The notes under the pieces: generated by a model
The model's input: only the letters and a program-made list of their open reading frames with translations
Database searches by the model: none
Told to the model about the DNA's origin: nothing
Shown here: positions 13,401 to 23,640 of the stretch, one piece after another
Numbering within the stretch: position 1 is the first letter of the stretch
Layout: every line of letters starts with the position of its first letter
DNA from: Lunularia cruciata
Taxonomy: Eukaryota; Streptophyta; Marchantiopsida; Lunulariales; Lunulariaceae
Length of the DNA: 64,000 nucleotides
Direction of reading: 5' to 3'
Assembly: GCA_948567375.1 (NCBI GenBank)
Contig: OX419760.1
Span: 45,384,001 to 45,448,000 of the forward strand
Program-made: the position numbers and the translations under genes

Positions 13401-16240
13401 TTCCGAGTCCGTTAAACACTTGGACTCACAATAAAACTATAATTCAATTAATCAGAACGATTCTTGTAGTATTCTGCGGACATCGATCACGACCGCACTG
13501 GACGTTTCGCTTACTTCACATATGTAGCAGCTAACGATAATCTTGTTCGGCATCAATGAATCAATCTCGTGGTCATGATTGCTCTCGATCTGACGTCTTT
13601 GTCGCTTCATCCTGTCAACTTTTGCAGAGCTTCTTATACGCGATCGCTTGGGCGCCTTGGGTACGTCCACTCGCACTCAATTTCAGAGAACTTAGGCACC
13701 ATGACTATGAAATGTGATAGTCTGGGTTTCTCCGCTGAAGTGAAGATGATGAAATCGAAATCAACAAACGATATGATGAGTGTCATGATCATCGTAATTG
13801 TTCATGAGTTTCTGATGGGCTACAGGACGAGTTACATTTGACTTAACTGACAGCTTCATGTCGGTTGTGCAGGTTCCCTACTTTGCAGTCGTATTTTGCA
13901 TTTTCTATTCCCTGGTCCCTGTAGCGGTAAGTATACACCACCGAATCATTAAGACTCGTGAAAACCAATGGCACAAAATTGAGTTTCCGTGTTGTGGGTT
14001 AGTTTTCGTACAATTGTCTGAAAGATATTTATCGCTTTTACTACTTTAAAAATTTCCCGAATAAAGCCAATTTCATAGATAAAGCTGCTAGTACCGGGGT
14101 AAACTCATGTTGGTCAAAGTGTAAGTTAAAAATATCCTTGAAGGTATTGGCATGGTGGTGAGTAAAACTCCTTGACGGTGATTGCATGTAGTCTGTCCAG
14201 GCTGTTTTAGAACAAATTTTGAACCAGTCTGTTGAATTTGTTGTTATGCTTCGTCTAACCTTGTTCTTAACTTGAGAAGTTTCTTGTTCTTATTTGGAAG
14301 TTTAATTCAGTAGCTTCTATCCATCTGTCAGTAGCCAAAATTATTTGTCGTGTCAGAAGTCCCCGTCAACACCACCGCCCAGCTCATCATTGTAGCCTTC
14401 GTAATGGCCATGGTTGATGAAGTTCTAAAGCTGCGTCTAAGGTTTGGATTACACACAAATCCTCTCTCCTCTGTGGTATAGCGTGGATCGACTGTCGATC
14501 AAAGCACCGGCTTGATTGTTCTAGATCTAACTGGCAGGATATTTAGCTTTCTCTTCGGGCCCTGCGACCAAACACGTGATAAAAGTTTGGTTAACATGAG
14601 AGCCGGAACACGCCAACCCCTTAAAATTCTGATATGAAATTCTGTTGTGTGAATCTCTCTTCCGTCTCTTTGAGGGATGCAAGAAGGACTCTATCACCAC
14701 CCCACTCTTTTAATCAATAAACGTTCCCACTCTTTTTATTAATATTAAACGTTTACGTCACAGCGTATGGAAGCAGGTGTAACGTCCGATAAATGAAAGC
14801 GAAAGAAACGCAACACAACTCAAAACTGGAAACAGTAGAGAAAACCTACTGACATAAATCATGGTTTGAAAAGGGAAATTTGCAGAGAATTTAGGGAACT
14901 TTGTATTAGCTGGATTAGTTTTTAACCCTGTGCTTCTATCTTGACAGATTGGTACATTGGTGTCTAGAGATGCAGAACAAGAACAACAGGTAATTCTATT
15001 GCTTTGCTAAACTTAATTACGTCTTCAATCCTCATGTTGACTTATATGGGAAGCGGTAGCATTGTCCTCAGATTTGTTCTGCGTGAATTTTGTAATGTTT
15101 CCACTATAGTCCTTGACATTCGTTAGATCACAGGGTAAAGCACAAGGAATTATTGCGTCTGCGAGAACTCTGGCCAGCGTTGTTGGGCCACTTGCCTTCT
15201 CGCCTTTAACCGGTATGTTCAAGTGGTCTACAACTCATATTTCCACTGTTCTTAATTCTTTGTTTGAAAGCCGAAATGCTGAATATCAGGATATCAAGAA
15301 ATGCTGTATCTTTGAAGAGAAGTTAAGGGCTACAGACAAAATACAGATGTGTTCGTTCAGAGCATTTGAGTGGAGATTATTGTCTTCGCAAAGTTACTGA
15401 TTACCAAGTTCATTGAAAGGCAAGACATGAGGCTGTATGTAGTGACGTGGAAGTTAAAACCTGACTGCATTAGCTCTTCCATTGCCTACGCTGTTGTTGA
15501 CCGTTTTTTCATGATTCTCGAATAAGAAGGGTAAAAGCAGTGGCTTTGCCCTTATATACCTTGGACGTTATACATAAGACGATCACAATGTACACTTATG
15601 GAATTCTGGCACTGCTAAATTGTAATAGTCACTGTGGGTTATCGATAGGGAACAATCGAGGTTCCGGGAAAATTCCTACTGGATATTATTTGTGAATACG
15701 TGAAGTATTGGACCTTTGTACAGGGTCAGATTTTCTACACTAAATATTCCAGGTCCTCAAACAAGTAGATTTCCATTCATCTGAATCTTGTTTCTGGCTT
15801 GCAGCTGCGTTTTTGTCCGACCATCCTCCCTTCCACTTCCCCGGATTCACCCTTGCGATTGGTGGAGTTTCGATGGTAAGGCTTCTTCCTAGTAAATCTG
15901 TGCTTCGTAGGGAATCGACATTATCAAGCACACAGAGCTGAACATGTGACAGGAATGCAAATTCCAAATGTGATATTCAGCACTGAACTTCTTGTGAATG
16001 GGTCGTCAGGTAGTTCATGATTGCTGTTTGGTTGTCAACTTCCAATTTTCTAACTGTACCCTTGTAAATTTCGTTCATCAGATTGTGGCGTTCTTCATAT
16101 CTCTGGGATTGCCGCGCCTCCCAAATCCAGAAACCAGCTTCGAAGCAACACTTCCAACAGAAACAGTCATCTACGAGGGGTTAAAACCCGCCGACGAGGA
16201 GGAACTGGAGAAAGAAAAGATTGTTTTGGAACATCCTTAG
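10489..16240 (+). CDS. MFS transporter, HIAT1 / tetracycline-resistance-like (plant MEE15-like), 14 exons
   Basis: Predicted major facilitator with 12 membrane segments; substrate unknown. Exons: 10489-10701, 10857-10968, 11125-11237, 11694-11819, 11959-12149, 12267-12342, 12543-12629, 13151-13231, 13628-13660, 13873-13926, 14948-14989, 15134-15212, 15805-15875, 16082-16240. All introns are GT-AG and phases agree, giving 478 codons plus TAG, a usual length for the family. Family landmarks: CPGQNEC at residues 54-60, MFS motif A (GGFSDDYGRK, 85-94) in the TM2-TM3 loop, VADLVHDTRQRAPALGF after TM4, FVLETNPR after TM6, ETALQ in TM7, GKAQGIIAS before TM11. The C-terminal tail is acidic (PADEEELEKEK). 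The start is the ATG at 10489, 26 residues before the end of TM1; an in-frame TTG lies upstream. Exons 9 and 11 are only 33 and 42 bp. No break or missing motif seen. Membrane location (plasma membrane or tonoplast) and transport direction cannot be told from sequence. Confidence 0.9.
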
Positions 16241-16884
16241 GAACACCACTTATTCCTACGTGTCTCGGCCGCATTTTGTTCAGTGTATTAGTTTACAGCG
16301 TAGTTGCTCACACCACAAACATAGGAAAACAGGCAGAATCATTTCCAGCATTGCCTGTAGGTTGACCCTGTACAGTTAGTTGATCGTCCGACCATCACAT
16401 ACCAGAAGGCAAATCCGAGTTGCACCTTAAAGCATGATGTCTGCAAGTTGTATGAGATAAAGCGGGTGGATATGCAATTTATGGTGGCCATCTATTCTAA
16501 TGCTCAGATCCCTCTTTTCTTTTTCGCCATTGGTATTGCGATTGTTGTGCCGTATCAGTTCCAGTTTTGTGCATGTCTTCTTGTAGGTGGAAGAAGTTAT
16601 TTAAAGGAAAGTAAGGACGGAAGAGGTCCCTCTCAACCTTTCCCAAAAGCGCTTTCACATTCAACAAGCGCTTTGTATACCCGACAGGTATACGAAGCTC
16701 CAAGAGTTTTACAGTTTCGAGAGATATGAGGGATATGCATTCTGTCGTCATCGGCAAGAGCACTTTACAGAATTAAGGTACTCTGAGATATGAACCAGAA
16801 CTGCTGAACTACAAACGCAGAGCATTAGACCTACCATATATTCGGAACCGATATGTGTATTGGTATATGAGAGCAGAAGCCGTT
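16241..16884 (+). other. 3' flank of the MFS gene
   Basis: Probable 3' UTR and downstream sequence. No convincing AATAAA lies close to the stop; one occurs at about 16,979, inside the start of the repeat array. An open frame at 16,448-16,729 has no motif. Confidence 0.4.
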
Positions 16885-17650
16885 CCCAGAACGGGTTATC
16901 CAGAACTCATGAACGGGTTATCCGAAATTCATGAAGTGCACATTTCCAGAACTCATGAAGTGCACATGTCCGATAAACAATAAACATGTATTTGAATCAC
17001 AATGCTAGAGTAGTATTTAAACTTGAATGTAAAATGCATCCAAATTAAACTTGCAGCAAAGGGATAAATGCAAGAAATTGAGAATATTGTATTTCTAAAA
17101 ATGTATTTGAATCACAATGCTAGAGTAGGATTAAAGCTTGAGAATATTGCATTGCCAAACATGTATTTGAATCACAATGCTAGAGTAGGATTAAAGCTTG
17201 AATGTAAAATGCATAGCAAGTAAACTTGCAGCAAAGGTATAAATGCAAGAAATTGAGCAAAGGCATAAATACAAGAAATTGAGAATATTATATTTCTAAA
17301 AATGTATTTGAATTACAATACTAGAGTAGGATTAAAGCTTGAGAATACAGCATTGCCAAACATGTATTTGAATCACAATGCTAGAGTAAGATTAAAACTT
17401 GAATGTAAAATGCATCGCAAGTAAACTTGCAGCAAAGGTATAAATGCAAGAAATTGAGAATATCTTATTGCCAATGGACAGTAAAGAGCGTGCCAAACAT
17501 GTATTTGAATCACAATGCTAGAGTAAGATTAAAGCTTGAATGTAAAATGCATTGCAAGTAAACTTGCAGCAAAGACATAAATGCAAGAAATTGAGAATAC
17601 CGAATTGCCAATGGATAGTAAAGAACGTGAAATCAAACAATGCCAATGTG
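16885..17650. repeat. Complex tandem-repeat array downstream of the MFS gene
   Basis: First, short repeats of GAACGGGTTATCC and GAACTCATGAAGTGCACAT occupy 16,888-16,972. Then the phrase ATGTATTTGAATCACAATGC recurs six times, starting near 16,986, 17,101, 17,161, 17,302, 17,362 and 17,499, usually followed by TAGAGTAGGATTAAAGCTTG and by a GTAAACTTGCAGCAAAGG...AAATTGAGAATAT block. Spacings alternate roughly 60 and 115-140 bp, i.e. a higher-order array built from full and shortened units. The open frame on the minus strand at 17,518-18,120 is a by-product of this composition. Confidence 0.8.
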
Positions 17651-18304
17651 AGCACGGGATAGAAAGCTTGATGTAAGAGTTTGCCAATAAAAAATGAAAT
17701 TGAGAGCAGCAATGCAACTGATAGCAAGAGGCATAGGACACTTCTTGTGTGTTGGAAGAGCCCGCCAGGATGCAGTGCGTGGATGAAAGGAGATGAATAG
17801 GAAACTTGCGTGGATGAAGCGATATGAATAGGAAACTTGTTGTAAGAGCACACCAAGATGCAGTGCGTGGATGAAGATGAAGAACGTGGGATGGAGTTGG
17901 GGAGGAACATAGTAAACACTAGAAGTCGAGGCAGGAAGCAGTCAGAGATTGAAGGGGAAAGGACTAGGGAGTGAAATAGTAGAGGAAAGGAGGAGTGGAA
18001 CCAAACAAGAATTCTCAAAGGATGTGGCTGCAGAAATGAGTCTAAATGTAAGAGTGTAACTAGAGTGAAGCGAAAGAGGACAAGATATATAAAGTATATC
18101 ACACCCAGCGCTATGGACACAGGAGTCAGGAGACGCTAAACAACTGGAGGAAGCAGAAGGCGACCATAGTAAACCTCCACGATAACACCAATGATTTCAT
18201 CAGTGCCTCACGTTGTGCCAAAGTAGCTGAACAAATGTCAATACTCTTCGTCCCGAGTTTCTGCTCAAAAACTCATGAATGCCAAGGCAAACTCGGTTAC
18301 AAGT

Positions 18305-18352
18305 AATTAATATATAAATATAAATATAAATATAAATAAATAATTTTATACA
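18305..18352. repeat. ATAAAT microsatellite
   Basis: Repeated (AT)AAATAT hexamer-like units, low complexity. Confidence 0.8.
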
Positions 18353-18473
18353 TTTATATATTCCTGTTGTCAATGGACAGTAAATACATGAGGAATAAAG
18401 ACCATGGAGCTCAAAAGAAACTAGGGCAAAAAGCCCATTGCAAAACCAAAATCTCCTAGCAAGCCCCATGGGA

Positions 18474-19075
18474 AGGCTATCTAGGCACGTACTGAAGAGC
18501 AAGAAAATAAGTTACTATTGGACTATGTGATAGAGATACTCTAATGCTTGATGATAAGAGCAACAAAATAAACTATGTGATGCGATAGAGATACTTTAAC
18601 CAAGACAACCAAGTCCAAGGGGACAAGCTATCTACGCACGTACTGAATAGCAACAAATAAGTTACTGTTGGACTAAGTGATATAGATACTCTAATGGTTA
18701 ATGGTAAAAGAAAAAAAGAAAAAATGATGGAGGCACTTTAATGGCTAATGGTAGTGATAAGAATAACAACACAAGTTATTGTTAGACCATGTGATAGAGG
18801 TCCTCTAATGGCTAATGCGGTAAGTGAAGGGACCTTTAAGGCACTTTAATGGCTAATGGTAGTGATAAGAATAACAACACAAGTTATTGTTAGACCATGT
18901 GATAGAGGTCCTCTAATGGCTAATGCGGTAAGTGAAGGGAGAAGGGAGAAGTCCGTAAATGTGATGAGTATTCCTAGACTGGGTCTTCTAATGGTTAATG
19001 GGCCAATAATTGCTAATAGTATATCTGGTAAGTGGTAAGTAAGGGAGAAGACACTAAGATGTGATGAGTACTCCA
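18474..19075. repeat. Diverged tandem repeats, including an exact-looking 108-bp duplication
   Basis: Two copies of about 100 bp beginning AGGCACTTTAATGGCTAATG start at 18,731 and 18,839 and are nearly identical. Flanking older copies share GTTATTGTTAGACCATGTG-like and CTCTAATGG phrases. The phrase GCTATCTA(G/C)GCACGTACTGAA occurs at about 18,475 and 18,627, showing an older ~150-bp period. Confidence 0.75.
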
Positions 19076-19296
19076 ACCGCTGCATGCCTATGAAGACCTG
19101 CTACCAGTCTGTGAAAACGCAAAGGCCTGAGAGCACTGTGAGAGCACTATAAGATGACCGAAAGGGTCTTGAAAATATCCACAGAGTGCAGAATTTATCC
19201 AGTGCATCTTAAGTTGTAGCACTGAATCCTTCGTTCAGACATGAGTAGACTGAGTACAACATCGTTAAGTTGTATTCAGTCTAGCACCCAATAATT

Positions 19297-19511
19297 ACTC
19301 GAAACTAAACCATTCATGGGACTATTTTAGAATAGGACCAATTTAAGCTGAATTAGTTATAGTGCAACCTCACCTCAGCGGCTGGACAGTGAAGAGTTTT
19401 GAATACTCGAAACTAAACCATTCACGGGACGATTTTACATCAGGACCTGTGCAACCTGAAATAGTTATACTGTAACCTCGCCTCAGCGCCTGGACGGCGA
19501 AGAGTTCTGAA
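19297..19511. repeat. Two-copy direct repeat, period ~107 bp
   Basis: ACTCGAAACTAAACCATTCA starts at 19,297 and again at 19,404. Each copy is followed by GGGAC(T/G)ATTTTA, AGTTATA, GTAACCTCGCCTCAGCG-like and TGGAC(A/G)G(T/C)GAAGAGTT. Divergence is moderate and mostly transitions. Confidence 0.75.
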
Positions 19512-19519
19512 TTCTTCCT

Positions 19520-21115
19520 TGCCCCTGTAGAGTCTCGAGCTGGTAGAGCTGGAGGGAATTCTTCTTCCTCGCCAGTGTACAGTCTCTAGTTGGATGGAGA
19601 AGAGTTCTCGAAATCTTGTCTTCCAGATTGACTAATGTGGAGATAACGCTCTTCGGGTGAAAATCGCTGCCCCATCAAAATAAACTGGCGAGTAAATCGA
19701 TCTTCCGCGTCAAAATGGAAGGGGAATCTAACCACGCCAATCTGAACTTCTGCCCCGAGGCTATACTTTCCATTCGAACTCGTACTCCGCAGTGATGCTA
19801 ATTCAAGCTAAGTTCCTTGTTCTGAAGTCTTTTCCCATTGGTAGTTACTGACTTTAGCTTCTGATTGCTCTGATTGATTCTGATTCCGGTCTATTGAATT
19901 TTTCAGTAAATTCTGCAGACAGGTGAAGTCTTTCCAGTTAGACATAGGCCATCAGCATTTACAGAAGATCTCTACCCCAAGAGTGGACTTTTTCAGATGA
20001 CTATGTTTCGGAGCAGTGGCACGAAACTCTTAAAGAGCTTTCCCAAGGGACTTTTCAGCTTTGAAAATAGGTCGAAATTTACAGATCCAAGGGCTTCATA
20101 CGTTTATTGATTGTATAGAATTCAACAACTGACTTTGCACAGACAGAGGAGACTTTCGCCTTGGAAGACTCAACCCAGAATAAAGTAGGCCGATATGCAA
20201 GCTCGCGGCCAGTCCACTGTATAAACTCAACTTCTTGAAGGTGTAGGAATTCTGTGTCGTTTCCCTGAAGAAGGAAAAAGTAACCAAACAGGAGCGATTC
20301 GTCAAGTTTCAATGAGAGAGAAGAGAGAGAGAGAGGACTGGACGGACTAGATACGTACACAAACTGCTCAAATCGACTTCGAGCATTGATTCAGAAAGCT
20401 CCCCATCAGCATGCGAATGCGCAATCTTATCAAAGCCTCAAGGCGTCACTCATCTAATACCACAATGGATCTACTGTACATGCAAGTCTTGAAAGTTCTC
20501 TCAACAGTACCTGAGGAAGCTGTAAAACAGTGTGGAATTTCAACACGTCTGAACAACAAAGTTCTCACACTAAAAAGATCCGATGACTTCCACCTCCGTG
20601 CTGGATGTCCAATTCTACCTTTTCCACTCTTCAGGATTTGAATAACTCTTTGACTCCTCGATAATTGCAGTTATTCTAAATTAAATGTTCGTTTGAAGTT
20701 CTTAAGTTAAGGCAAATGATCTAACTAACCAACCTACCTATTATCAAGCTCTCAAACTGTATCACTTAGCGACTGAATTTGATATGGTCTCATTATCAGG
20801 TGATATATATCTTTTAATGAATGTAATATGGGCCCATGAGTATTACCACCTCTAAACTCGGGGACGATGATCGGTTGAATATAAATGTTGAGGATTTCAT
20901 ACAAAACCCCATAACAACTCATAATAGTCTTTTTCATCTCTATAATATCATGTGTTCTACTCATATATCCCCTACATTAATAAGCTCTTCTTCCCGTGCA
21001 GATGGAGCGTCAGAACTCGTTGAGTGAGCTCCTGAGCAGGTACAGGATGTAATTGCGAGGGGGCAGAAACATCATCGGTACGAGTTTCTTCCACATATTC
21101 TTCGTTCCTCGAGAA
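19520..21115. other. Mixed-composition intergenic sequence
   Basis: No gene could be supported. Composition resembles the MFS gene flank more than the gypsy DNA. A GA microsatellite lies at about 20,314-20,336. The open frames at 20,079-20,360 (minus, 93 codons) and 20,411-20,641 (plus, 76 codons) have plausible composition but no recognised motif. Confidence 0.35.
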
Positions 21116-21116
21116 A

Positions 21117-21180
21117 GCTGGCTTAGCTCAAATGGGTAAACCGAACACAAGGTCGGAGTTCAATACCTCCTCCAAACTAG
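21117..21180 (+). repeat. tRNA-derived SINE-like head (Pol III A and B boxes)
   Basis: Box A-like TAGCTCAAATGG is at 21,124-21,135 and box B-like AGTTCAATACC at 21,157-21,167 (9 of the 9 defined positions except two G-to-A). Their 33-bp spacing is as in tRNA genes. The flanks do not pair as an acceptor stem and the anticodon arm is irregular, so this is not a functional tRNA. A SINE head or tRNA pseudogene is the likeliest reading; no poly(A)/T tail or target duplication was confirmed. Confidence 0.4.
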
Positions 21181-21914
21181 TCTACTTTCCCTCCTAATCT
21201 TTGCTTTTGGACTTGGTTTTCGCTCGGGATTATGTTTCCGAGGGTGCATTCGTGCTTTCTTCTCTTTCTTGGTCGCTTGGAACTGTTGGGTCTTGCGCCT
21301 TTTTCCTTCTTTTGCATTGGTGTGCGTTGTACTCCTTTCCCCTTTACATCAGGGTTTATATATATATATGTTTTATCTTATATTACATGGGTTAGATGGG
21401 TTTGGGACACAACCGACGGCTAAGGATTAGAGCTGGAGACTACATTAATAAGTATATTCAAGTAGGTGTTCTTATTTTCTGGATCTCCATTCAAAGACTT
21501 ATGCTAATCACCTTCTTGACAAGGTCGTGTTCAGGTGTATTTCAAAGTTACACACCATATAAGGTGTACTAGAAACTCCTATTCTTCAACAACGAAAAGA
21601 AACAAGTATAAAGCTAAAGGAAGTTGTATAAACCAGCAAAAATAATCAAAAATAAAATTAAAAAACGCAAATAGAGTACATAACAAGAAAATACATAAGG
21701 AGAAAATTTTAGGGGTAGAGCAATGGTTATAGTCCTCATTTGACGAGTAGAGCAAAAGTTCACGGGCCATAACTCTGCACTATATTTCACCTTGGAGTTC
21801 CATGGCCAATAACTTGTGCCAATATGGTGTTGACATATGAGACAAGGTGTCTGCAAACTGGCATTATGGTAGAACGGCTTGTTGTCTTATTCGTTTTTGT
21901 TTCAGATGTAGGGT

Positions 21915-22108
21915 TACTAGATGTAAACATTTGCAAGTCAATGCTTCGAGAGAAAATAAACAAATTGATGACCATAGACCTTGTTTCTTGTTCGGGGGTT
22001 TGATAGTTTTTGGTGCAGATTTAGACTTATTGATGTAAACATTTGCAAGTCAATATCATGGAAGAAAATAAACAAATCAATGACCATAGACCTTGTTTGG
22101 AGGCAGGA
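21915..22108. repeat. Two-copy direct repeat, period 112 bp
   Basis: GATGTAAACATTTGCAAGTC starts near 21,920 and 22,032. Both are followed by GAAAATAAACAAAT and TGACCATAGACCTTGTTT. Confidence 0.7.
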
Positions 22109-22406
22109 AAAAGTAGAAGATTGTAGTCTACAGCTTCTCCACAAAATAAAAAGAAACTATAATGAAAATAAAAAGTTCAAAATTAATGATATCACATCAA
22201 ATTTTGAATATTTGTTCCATTTTAATTTTTTGATTGCAATGTTATCACATTGTAAAATTCAAATAGCAAACATTTAAAAAAAGATTGAAACGTTAGCAAA
22301 TTTGATTTGTAACTAAAAGATTTAAGAATGTATAGTGTGTTAGCAATGTTACACCCAAGATTCAAGTCTCAAAGAAGAAAAAAAAATCCCAAGCAATAAA
22401 GGCATC

Positions 22407-23258
22407 CTTAGAAGGAAGTGGAAGTAGAGGAGAAAATGAGGGCTACAAAGAAAATGATGATATAATAGACAAAGAAGGCCATTTCGGAGCACAATTTGTA
22501 TTTGATAAGGGAACAATTGCTTTAGAACACAATGGAAGGTCGGATAGTGATAACTCCTTCACTCGTATTTTGTTGCCAAGGATGGTGATGAGGTGAATGT
22601 TGTAGATTGGAATGACAAAGCATAGTTGTTCCAAACAACAAATGATGCGGAAATGGGAGTATCTCTAGGAAAGGGGAGGACAGCAATGGCAGAGGAGGAG
22701 GACATTGCTATTTCTAAATTGAAGAAATCATTAAGAAACCCAACCACAACCTTTGATGAATCTACTCTCTTTGAATTGACAAGACGGTTGATGGAAGCAT
22801 TCAGTATCACTGATCTTATCATAGGTACCAACAACAAAAAGGTTGGGTCATCTCAACAAAGTCTTGTTGGGCAAGAATGCCAATTGCAACTACTCACTAA
22901 CAATAAAGTGCAAAAAATGAAGGAATAAGATTTTACAAGAGGGAGATTACAAGACAAGAGAGAAGATGTAGGTGCGGTTGATAATATGGTCACAGCACAT
23001 GAGGAGATGGAGAAGGATCTTACGGATAAACCAGAAAGCCAGTGGCTAGAAAATGATGAACCAATATGGACCACCAATACAATGGAGGATTTACTATGTC
23101 ATCTAAAATATGGCAACAATCTACTCCTATGGCTAATGGCAATATACACCGTCAACATGATAATGCTAATGATTGAGGAATTTCCATTGACACCTAAATT
23201 TTGGTGTTTGGAGATCTATAGCAAAAGTTACAACCATTTGAAGAGATCTTTGGCCTAG
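22407..23258 (+). pseudogene. Decayed unidentified protein-coding sequence
   Basis: Not recognised. One long frame runs from about 22,575 to the TAG/TGA-free end at 23,258 with only two in-frame stops (a TAG near 22,623 and a TAA at 22,926). It is preceded, after a frameshift near 22,590, by an acidic open stretch from 22,410. Visible parts include DGDEVNVVDWNDKA, MAEEEDIAISKLKKSL and MEKDLTDKPESQWL. The protein would be acidic and hydrophilic with a hydrophobic stretch near its end. The stops are of the kind expected from C-to-T decay of CAG/CAA. It could be a host gene relic or a TE polyprotein part. Confidence 0.35.
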
Positions 23259-23325
23259 AATATACCTTTAGGTAGGGATCACCTTCAGCCTGAAACAGAC
23301 ATTTGGGTAGGAACTACCACAATGC
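23249..23325. repeat. 35-bp minisatellite, short block
   Basis: (C/A)TTT(A/G)GGTAGG starts at 23,266 and 23,301, exactly 35 bp apart. The motif is shared with the block at 23,480-23,640. Confidence 0.7.
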
Positions 23326-23479
23326 ACACTTTGGTTTGATATCTCCATGATATCCATGATGTCGTACATGTCCAAATTGTGCATGCTTTGTCTCATTGGA
23401 AGAATCTTCTCAAGGACTTTCTATAGACACTTGAATCGTGGTGTTTAGAAATATATAGCAAAGTTACAACCATATGAAG

Positions 23480-23640
23480 ACGCCTATAACACACTTTGGG
23501 TAGAGATTACCTTTAGCATGGAATATACCTTTGGGTATGGATGACCTTTGGCCTGGACCATACCTTTGGGTAGGGATCACTTTTGGCCTAAAACACACCT
23601 TTGGGTAGGAATTCACCTTTGTGTAGGAATAACTTTTGAC
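23480..23640. repeat. 35-bp minisatellite, long block
   Basis: CTTTGGG starts at 23,494, 23,529, 23,564 and 23,599, exactly 35 bp apart, with a fifth shortened copy at about 23,617. The unit reads like ACCTTTGGGTAGGGATCACC followed by TTTGGCCTGGAACA. Both blocks are preceded by a shared AAGTTACAACCAT(T/A)TGAAGA phrase, so the whole unit was duplicated at a larger scale too. Confidence 0.8.

Noticed and set aside
16885-17650. A CRISPR-like array
   Set aside because: Unit spacing is irregular, spacers are themselves repeated, and the context is a plant nuclear genome.
17518-18120. A 200-codon minus-strand protein
   Set aside because: It runs through the tandem-repeat array and its downstream flank; composition is Leu/Ser/Phe/His-rich with no family motif, typical of chance translation.
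20411-20641. An NDUFA5-like exon (MQVLKVLSTVPEEAV)
   Set aside because: The similarity is limited to a few residues; no flanking exons or conserved C-terminal motif could be found.
21117-21180. A functional tRNA gene
   Set aside because: Box A and B are present but the acceptor stem does not pair and the anticodon and T arms are irregular.
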